Below, piece after piece: positions 57,901 to 64,000 of a stretch of DNA of 64,000 nucleotides. Location of the stretch: the NCBI RefSeq assembly GCF_005239225.2, contig NC_133300.1:14847875-14911874 (forward strand), in the 5' to 3' direction. The translations under genes were made by a program, and so were the position numbers. Positions within the stretch are counted from its first letter, which is position 1, and each line of letters starts with the position of its first letter. Below the pieces are notes generated by a model, which saw nothing but the letters and a program-made list of their open reading frames with translations, was not told where the DNA came from and did not search any database. This stretch comes from Populus alba. Taxonomy: Eukaryota > Streptophyta > Magnoliopsida > Malpighiales > Salicaceae.

Positions 57901-58739
57901 TGCAGTCTAGGTGTGATTGGGAAGTATGTAAGTTTTTTATATGCCACTAGAGTCTTTCCCTTGCCAGTTCTGGGTTTATAACGGGAATGCCTGCATGTCA
58001 TGCACTCGGTCATCTCAGCATTTTCAAGATAGTATAACATGCAGAAGTTAGGGCACATGTCAATTTTCTGGTATCCTAGACCGAGGGGTTTCATCATGGA
58101 CTTCGTAGCATAGAAGTTCTCTTTCAGCCTGTTCCCTTCAGGTAAAATGCTTCTAGCCCAATCAATAATTTTATCATACCCGGCCTCACTCAACCCGTGC
58201 TCTGACTTGATGGTGAACACGTGTGCTACGACCGATAATTTACTGTGGTTTGTGCAGCCATCCCATAATGGTTCATTAGAATCTTTCAACAAATCAAAAA
58301 ACCTAGCTGCATTTGCATTAGGTTCTTTTTCTATGATTGGACATTGACTGACATTACTTTCATTCATTCTCATTGCATCCATAACCATATTTTTATAAGG
58401 ATTAGTGTTGTCATTTGCCGCTTCATGCACGTTGCTAGCACTAAAAGTTGACCCAACCACCATTTCTCCCATTCTCCTCTTACTAACAAATACTTCTCCA
58501 TGTGCATACCAACACTGGTAATTCTCCATAAACCCTTTGTGTAGAAGATGCATCATTACAACATCTGGATGCAAATACTTTTTATTTTGACACTTCCTAC
58601 ATGGACACCTAATACCGCCTCCAGTAAAATTTCTAGGAATAGATGTTGCGAAATTAATAAAACCCTGAACCCCGTTACAATAATCCATCCTCCGCAATCC
58701 TTGGGGTGAATCTCGATACATCCATGAACGATCATCCAT
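55000..58739 (-). pseudogene. CACTA TNPD-like transposase, degraded
   Basis: Minus-strand pieces in order: 58739-57681 with transposase-associated domain (MDDRSWMYRDSPQGLRRMDY, 'CPCRKCQNKKY') and start of the Tnp2 domain ('LGYQKIDMCPNFCMLYY', 'DGEVWKRFN'); 57534-57115 Tnp2 continuation ('ALMWTINDFTAYGMLSGWST', 'KLACPYCMEN'); 57054-56452 ('MHIEKNVFENIFNTVMDVKG', then a DUF4218-like 'DCHVFMQTLIPLAFRDLLP'); 56373-56167; 55520-55311 (DUF4216-like 'YYWYDMTDRGIKVDPHYSL'); 55254-55000 acidic C terminus. In-frame stops and shifts separate the pieces (for example at 57540-57680), and introns may account for some gaps. In the family this protein cuts the element ends. Confidence 0.85.
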
Positions 58740-59440
58740 GACTTATATCGAACCTCTATAAAATTATGATGACATCATGTATTAATTAACTAAGTTAGGT
58801 AAATAAACTTGCAAAAATATTACTTTACCTCGAGATTATCTAACAAACCAATCACAACTTCTCATAAATATTAAATATTCATTATCATTTATCAATGTCC
58901 ATACAAATTAATATATATAAATTTACGGAAATTACCACTTTGCAATACCATCGATAAAACTTAAAACGGACCTATTAAGCAAGCTATTAATTATTTCAAA
59001 ATAGAACATGTAATTCGGTAATTCCATAAAGTTTTAACAATTTACAAACAAATACAATCTTACAAAATCTAAAACAAACCATAATAGGTATAAAATTATA
59101 CATTCATATACTACAAGTTTGTTTGAGAAATAACAATAAAACATGTACATCTACTAACAAAATACATATACTAAAAAAACAATAAAATTGACATTTAAAT
59201 GTTAAAATTTAAAAAGATAGAATTACTTATAAAAATTGATAAAATCCATCGGTAAATCAGAACACAGATGTTGTGACCACAAAACTTCAAAAAATATAAC
59301 TTATTATGCTGAGATGAGGGAGATTTTTGTTTGGAGGGGAAGGGGGGTGGTTGTTTGCAGATGGGGAGAGTTAGGATTAGGAAGAAGAAGGAGAAATAAG
59401 GGAGAAGAGGGTCGGCAGAGAGGGCATATATTAATTTTTG
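58740..59440. other. CACTA interior upstream of the transposase
   Basis: AT-rich, then purine-rich (59320-59430). This would be leader or promoter sequence of the TNPD-like gene. No coding domain. Confidence 0.45.
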
Positions 59441-59855
59441 CCGACATAATAAGTTTGTCGGCTATTCTGATGGCAAAATCAACACGTCACCATATGGATC
59501 TGCCATTTCAAATCCCTCGGTGATTCCGTCGGTATTTTTAACGGTGAACCGATCACGTCACCCGTACAGATCTGCCATTTCAAATCCCTCGGTAATTTCG
59601 TCGATATTTTTTACAGTGAACCGATCACGTCATTGTATGGGTCTGCCATTTTGAATCCGTCGGTGATTTTGTTGAAAAAAATCACCCGCCAAACCTCCAT
59701 ATCAACGACCTGCTTTTTTTTTCTTAATTCTGAACTTTCCGTCTGTAATTGTCCGTCGGTAATTACCGACTGAATTATGGACGGAAAATAGTTGTTGGTA
59801 ATTTTGACCTTAAATTACCAACAAAAATATTTTGTCGGTGATTCTATTGCTATTA
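59441..59855. repeat. Right subterminal CCGTCGGT repeats
   Basis: Copies of 'ccgtcggtatttttaacggtgaaccgatca'-like units (59525, 59595 and following) with TCGGTGATT motifs, the same family as at the left end. Confidence 0.8.
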
Positions 59856-59873
59856 AGCGAATTTCTGGTAGTG

Positions 59874-61144
59874 GGAGCTGCTTAGAGTTCTTGCATTGAT
59901 GGATGTCTGCTGCACATTTGTTTATGGCTTTTTATTCTTTTGCGTGAATAGCCCCCTTATTCAAAAAAGCCTTATGTAATGTTGAATTAATATGCATATC
60001 AAAAGATTAAAAAAAAAAAAAAAAACAAAGAAAGAAAGAAGGAGAATATGCTTTGTTGAAGACATTCTCAGATATAATGGGTCCCAAAATAAGTGTGGTA
60101 GAAAACATGTGTATCTATGGGAAGTCCAAAACAAGCTGATTCATTGCATTTATGAGAGTTTGATAGCTGTCTTTGACCTTGTTAACCTTCATCTCGACTT
60201 CGGCTTAATTGAGAGTGAAGTACCGATTATAATTTAAAGTTATTTTTATTTAAAAATATATTAAAATATTATTTTTCTTTTATTATTTTTAAAATATTAT
60301 TTTTGAGATTAGCATGTCAAAAACAATCTGAAAATATAAAAAAAATATATTTTTAACAAAAAAATTAAAATTTTAAAAAAAACATGATTTCAATCGTATT
60401 TCTAAACAATATTTTCAGACAACAACCTTTTTGTTATAAAAAAACCGAGTCTGAATTATCCAGAAAACTATGACCAGATCTGGAGAAGGGTTCCTTTACA
60501 CTAGAAGATGAGTGGCCTTGGTTAATTTTGTAGTCAAGTAGATTCGTAGAACCCTTTCTTGATCAATTAGCCAAAAATGCTAGACTGTGTTACTGACTTT
60601 AGAACTGCTCTCGAACCCAGTAATTAGATACGTGCATTATTGCATGATGCTCTACTGTTGCTATCCATTTCGAATCTTCATAGGGCATCCTTCCTCTTTA
60701 CGAGAGGCAAAGTCCAAGTTCCTGGCCCTTGTCCTCCATGAGATTAAGAATGGCAATCCTATGATTACAATATTCAATAAAGCTCTTGAAATGTTGCTTC
60801 CTCACAAATGGGTTACCCTCCTTCATCACGGGGAATACCTATTCGTTAAAAAATGGGGCTGCCTAGCTTCTTATAAAGGTTTCCTGGGATCCTCTTACTC
60901 GTATGAATTCATATATTAACACATGCCTTTGCTTATCTGTCACAATATAATTACGAACATACAGAGATTCTGGTAATACAGCCTTCCTAACAAAGACAGC
61001 TGCGCAAGGACCAGGTTGAAAATGGCAACTCAATATGGTTTCTTGGTTATTCAAATGACATTAGATGCATAAACGTTTTCTCAGTTATTAATAAAAATGT
61101 TGGGATACATCAGCAGTGTTATTTCAAAAAGGTAAAGGGAAAGG
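59874..61144. repeat. Duplicated spacer block, copy III
   Basis: 59874-60575 matches 28822-29215 of copy II, with an A run at 60009-60025 and an insert near 60230-60430. 60700-61144 matches 816-1224 of copy I. The + frame at 60587-60919 (110 codons) contains no domain I recognise. Its equivalent in copy I is broken, so I leave it as an unassigned fragment. Confidence 0.75.
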
Positions 61145-61349
61145 TACATCCCCTCAATGATAGCAATTGCAATCTTCGATGCTATCATGGAATATCTCAT
61201 TAAAAAAGAGTTTCTCACGATATTAAAAAAAGAAACGAAAATTCTACAAAACTTAAGAGTGCTGATGTAATGATGAGCCGCAACAAAAATTATCAACCGC
61301 AATAAACCTGCATTTCAGTATGGTTTAGGCTTCCAGAACTGACCTCACT

Positions 61350-62588
61350 CTATGCAGCCACTGGTTCCCTCTGAGCAAATGCGATACCTTTCTCAATGCT
61401 GGCCTTCAGTTCAGGCTTGAGAGCTTCCAGTGCCTTCTGTTCGTACTCAGTCAGCCCTTGGAGGTCAGATGAAATGAAAGCTTCGACCCCCTTCCTTCCA
61501 AGTTTTACCCTTGATGCGAAGAATGGAAGCTCAGTAAGATCTGATTGCACAAACGAGCACTCATAGACATCAGCATCACCGTCCAATGCACGAAGAGAAG
61601 ATTCAACAAATCTGGCTGCAGCATAAGCCATTGACAGGGTAGCAGACCCTGCGCCTGCCTTTGCCTCCACAACTTCTGTCCCAGCATTCTGGATCCTCAC
61701 AGTTAGCTCCTGCACTTCCTCATCAGTGAAACTAACAGAGGGTTTTGTCTTTGATAGAAGGGGAAGAATGGTTATCCCAGCATGCCCTCCCACCACTGGT
61801 ACATCCACATCGATAAGCTTGAGGTTTTTCTTCTCAGCAACAAATGTATTTGCCCTCACCACATCAAGTGTAGTAACACCAAAGAGCTTCTTTGGATCAT
61901 ACACACCCTTCTTCTTCAAAACTTCAGCTGCAATTGGCACTGTAGAGTTGACTGGATTGCTGATAATGTGGATAAAAGCATCAGGGCAGTTATCAGCAAC
62001 AGCCTCAACCAAGGTCTTTACAATGCTGGCATTGATGTTGAAGAGGTCATCACGGGTCATACCAGGCTTCCTTGGAACTCCAGCAGGTATGACAACAATG
62101 TCTACACCTTTCAAAGAATTGGGTAATTCAGCAGCTCCTGTGAAATCCAGAACTTGCGAGGGAGTGTTACAGTGACTGAGGTCAGCAGCGACTCCCTTGA
62201 CATTTGCTATATCATAGAGGTGCAGGGCTGAAACCAATGGGGACATCTTAATTAGAAGTGCTAAAGGCTGACCTATCCCTCCTGCAGCACCAAGAACAGC
62301 CACTTTGTAGGATGCCTGTGGGTTTAGGCGATACTGTGACCTTTGGCTTGATTTTTGAGCTTTTGGTGCAACAGAGCATCGAAGGGCTGCATTGCTTTCC
62401 TTGCCTAAGAAAGATGACTCTGACTCGGACGTCACAAATGTTGCAGCCTTGAGACCACTGAACGTTGCAAGTGAGCTCTGGGAGTTGAATCTCACAGATG
62501 AGAGCTTTGATTGCGGGAGTTGGCTCGCTTTGGTGCCAAAGGAGAAATTAGATCCAACTGAAAAGGTAGCCGCTGATGCTGCTTCCAT
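61350..62588 (-). CDS. Plastidial NAD-dependent malate dehydrogenase, 412 codons
   Basis: Interconverts malate and oxaloacetate with NAD(H) in the plastid stroma. The first 80 or so residues are Ser/Ala-rich with few acids, fitting a chloroplast transit peptide, and end near '[15 protein letters not shown]'. The mature part starts '[19 protein letters not shown]' (dinucleotide-binding GxxGGxG). It goes on with '[19 protein letters not shown]' (substrate Arg residues and mobile loop), '[15 protein letters not shown]', '[15 protein letters not shown]' (catalytic Asp) and '[17 protein letters not shown]' (catalytic His). It lacks the extra N- and C-terminal extensions of the redox-regulated NADP-MDH. 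Intronless coding region; length as expected for plastid NAD-MDH. Confidence 0.95.
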   Translation of the reverse strand: MEAASAATFSVGSNFSFGTKASQLPQSKLSSVRFNSQSSLATFSGLKAATFVTSESESSFLGKESNAALRCSVAPKAQKSSQRSQYRLNPQASYKVAVLGAAGGIGQPLALLIKMSPLVSALHLYDIANVKGVAADLSHCNTPSQVLDFTGAAELPNSLKGVDIVVIPAGVPRKPGMTRDDLFNINASIVKTLVEAVADNCPDAFIHIISNPVNSTVPIAAEVLKKKGVYDPKKLFGVTTLDVVRANTFVAEKKNLKLIDVDVPVVGGHAGITILPLLSKTKPSVSFTDEEVQELTVRIQNAGTEVVEAKAGAGSATLSMAYAAARFVESSLRALDGDADVYECSFVQSDLTELPFFASRVKLGRKGVEAFISSDLQGLTEYEQKALEALKPELKASIEKGIAFAQREPVAA

Positions 62589-63090
62589 CTTGAAATCTGT
62601 TACATAAGAATATTTTAAGGTTTAGTTATGAACATAAACAACAGTTAGCTTTGCTGGAGAAGATACAGGCCAGTTAATGTCCATATGAAGATTCACAAAT
62701 AACAAGAATGCAACTGTCAAGTTACATCAGGTCACTATGATTTAGTAATTGAAGAGACTCAAAAGTGCTATTTTATGAGATCAAAAACTGCTAATACTCC
62801 AGTGCACACAATCAATTATAAACACATATTAATTTCAAAGTTGGGTGTTCGAAAGAGGTAGTGACATATTGGTTTAATTATAAATCCTTTGCTTGTGAAC
62901 AATTCTCTCTCCAAACAAAAATCATTGAACCATCACCTATTCATTATATTAAGAAGTTGAAAAATATGCTAATTAAATAAAAGGAAAAAAAGTGCTCTCC
63001 CAACCAATATGTTAAATTTTAGCTGAAATGGGTATGTTATACAAAACTTGCAATTCAATCTATATACAAAAGAATGGCACCTAAAACATC
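62589..63090 (-). promoter_or_regulatory. 5' flank of malate dehydrogenase with probable leader intron
   Basis: An acceptor-like ATGTAACAG ends at 62597, nine bases before the ATG, suggesting an intron in the 5' leader. I could not place the donor with confidence. No other gene seen. Confidence 0.4.
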
Positions 63091-63185
63091 ATTTTTTTTT
63101 TTTGTTATATAGGAGAGGTTTGAACACGAGACTCCTTGAGGGAGGGAGAGACAGCAATGTCAGTTGAGCTACAACTCATCGGCTA
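63091..63185 (-). mobile_element. tRNA-derived SINE candidate
   Basis: Minus strand: an A box TAGCTCAACTG (63171-63161, fits TRGYNNARNNG) and a B box GTTCAAACC (63125-63117, fits GWTCRANNC), about 35 bases apart. They are followed by about 15 bases and a 13-base A tail (the T run at 63091-63103). This is the layout of a short tRNA-related SINE with an internal Pol III promoter. The flanking duplication is unclear (possibly a short AACATC/AACATG-like match). Confidence 0.7.
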
Positions 63186-64000
63186 GAACAACATGATCAA
63201 GAACATAATAAATAGTCACACTCAAATATCTCTTTTATGGAGTGATTTAAATTTACAAAGGAATTATATGATGGCATAATAGACTCTTTTATACAAGCTT
63301 CAATGCACTTATATATATTATATAAACCATCCTTTTCATTCTGAGTGTGTGCGGCGTGTGTTTTATGAACGAGAAGTTCATTAAACTTCATCCAAAACTA
63401 ACGGCATTGTTCAGCACTGTCTGAGAACCTCCATTAACTAAAGCATGATCCAAACATATAACATATATGCAAAACAAACTATAAAACAGATCAACCGAAA
63501 TCAAGCAACCTTATTGTTTGAAGGCACAAAATCCTAATCTTGAAGCATATCAGAATAGCAGTTCATCACTCACTACATATATTTGTGACAATCAAGTTGG
63601 CAAAAAGGCCAAAGCAGTTCATCCATGCATTCATTACCAAGAACCCATCTGATAAATCTCATTTACACGTCAGATGGATGCTTTCTAAAACAACTCAACC
63701 CACAATAAAGGACTAAAATGAATAACTTTCGAAACGTCACGGACTAAACTGTATATTATGTCATGCCATCTTCAACCTCAACCAGACCTGATAATCATGT
63801 TTCACGAAAAACCCAGCTTTGCCATCTCCTATTCATCGTCAAAATCACAACGAAACCCGATAATTAATTTAAAGTAAAAACCATCTAATCAATCTTTTTT
63901 AGATTCAAGCACAACACTTGATACAAAAAATACAAAAACATAAAATTCAAATACCCCCATTAATACAGAAAATTCAAAATCAAATCTTGTTAAACAGACG
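63186..64000. other. Upstream region, no gene seen
   Basis: AT-rich sequence without a recognisable coding domain on either strand to the window end. Confidence 0.45.

Larger units (their letters stand above)
49511..59873 (-). mobile_element. CACTA (En/Spm) DNA transposon, 10363 bp, with nested hAT element
   Basis: Left end CACTACAAGATTTCACAG, right end (reverse complement) CACTACCAGAAATTCGCT: imperfect terminal inverted repeats with the diagnostic CACTA. There is a 3-bp target duplication GGA. Subterminal regions are filled with copies of a CCGTCGGT/ACCGACGG motif in both directions. It contains a TNPD-like transposase gene and a second gene of the TNPA/Transposase_24 type, both on the minus strand and both damaged. 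A paralogous spacer without the element (28793-28850) confirms both borders. Confidence 0.95.

Noticed and set aside
60587..60919. 110-codon + frame downstream of malate dehydrogenase
   Set aside because: No recognisable domain, and the copy at the left of the window is broken by deletions; kept only as part of a duplicated spacer.
61726..62175. Long + strand frame opposite malate dehydrogenase
   Set aside because: It mirrors the codon pattern of the real minus-strand gene and encodes no known domain.

Overview
The window looks like nuclear DNA of a eudicot, most probably a poplar or willow relative (Populus/Salicaceae). This is inferred from AT-rich spacers, intron-split TIR-NBS-LRR (TNL) genes of a poplar-like type, a plastid malate dehydrogenase gene with transit peptide, and several plant-specific transposon families. 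No bacterial, viral or organellar genome block was seen.

Layout, left to right. 1-1.97 kb: AT-rich spacer, a duplicated non-coding block, and a relic of a CC-NBS-LRR-type LRR on the + strand. 1.97-7.22 kb: a complete Ty3/gypsy chromovirus with 354-bp LTRs that I read as identical, a perfect 5-bp target duplication, and one frameshift in integrase. 7.9-15.5 kb: TNL-A (minus strand), a pseudogene with intact NBS exon but several frameshifts. 18.9-19.2 kb: a small LRR relic. 19.35-28.71 kb: a 9.4-kb gag-only LTR element on the minus strand (TR-GAG type, Tat/Ogre-like primer site) with 2.15-kb LTRs and rich repeat structure. 28.7-32.2 kb: duplicated spacer and decayed repeats. 32.5-38.0 kb: TNL-B, which I can reconstruct as an intact six-exon gene of 1360 codons. 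40.0-41.4 kb: another LRR relic joined to a fragment of a phage-type organellar RNA polymerase gene. 42.0-47.4 kb: TNL-C, a pseudogene. 49.51-59.87 kb: a 10.4-kb CACTA (En/Spm) transposon with decayed TNPD-like and TNPA-like genes, an 80-bp tandem array and a nested hAT element. 59.9-61.1 kb: duplicated spacer. 61.35-62.59 kb: plastidial NAD-malate dehydrogenase (minus strand), with a tRNA-derived SINE candidate upstream.

The biology is a tandem immune-receptor cluster grown by unequal duplication and heavily invaded by transposons. The most unusual coding object is TNL-B. After TIR, NB-ARC, LRR and the post-LRR C-JID domain it carries a second, divergent TIR-like domain and then a Leu/Glu/Gln repeat tail made of CAG/CTG-rich 15-bp units. 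The same C-terminal layout is recognisable, broken, in TNL-A and TNL-C, so it is a property of the subfamily rather than a chance fusion. The malate dehydrogenase is an ordinary housekeeping gene at the cluster edge; its 3' flank is represented again in spacers inside the cluster.
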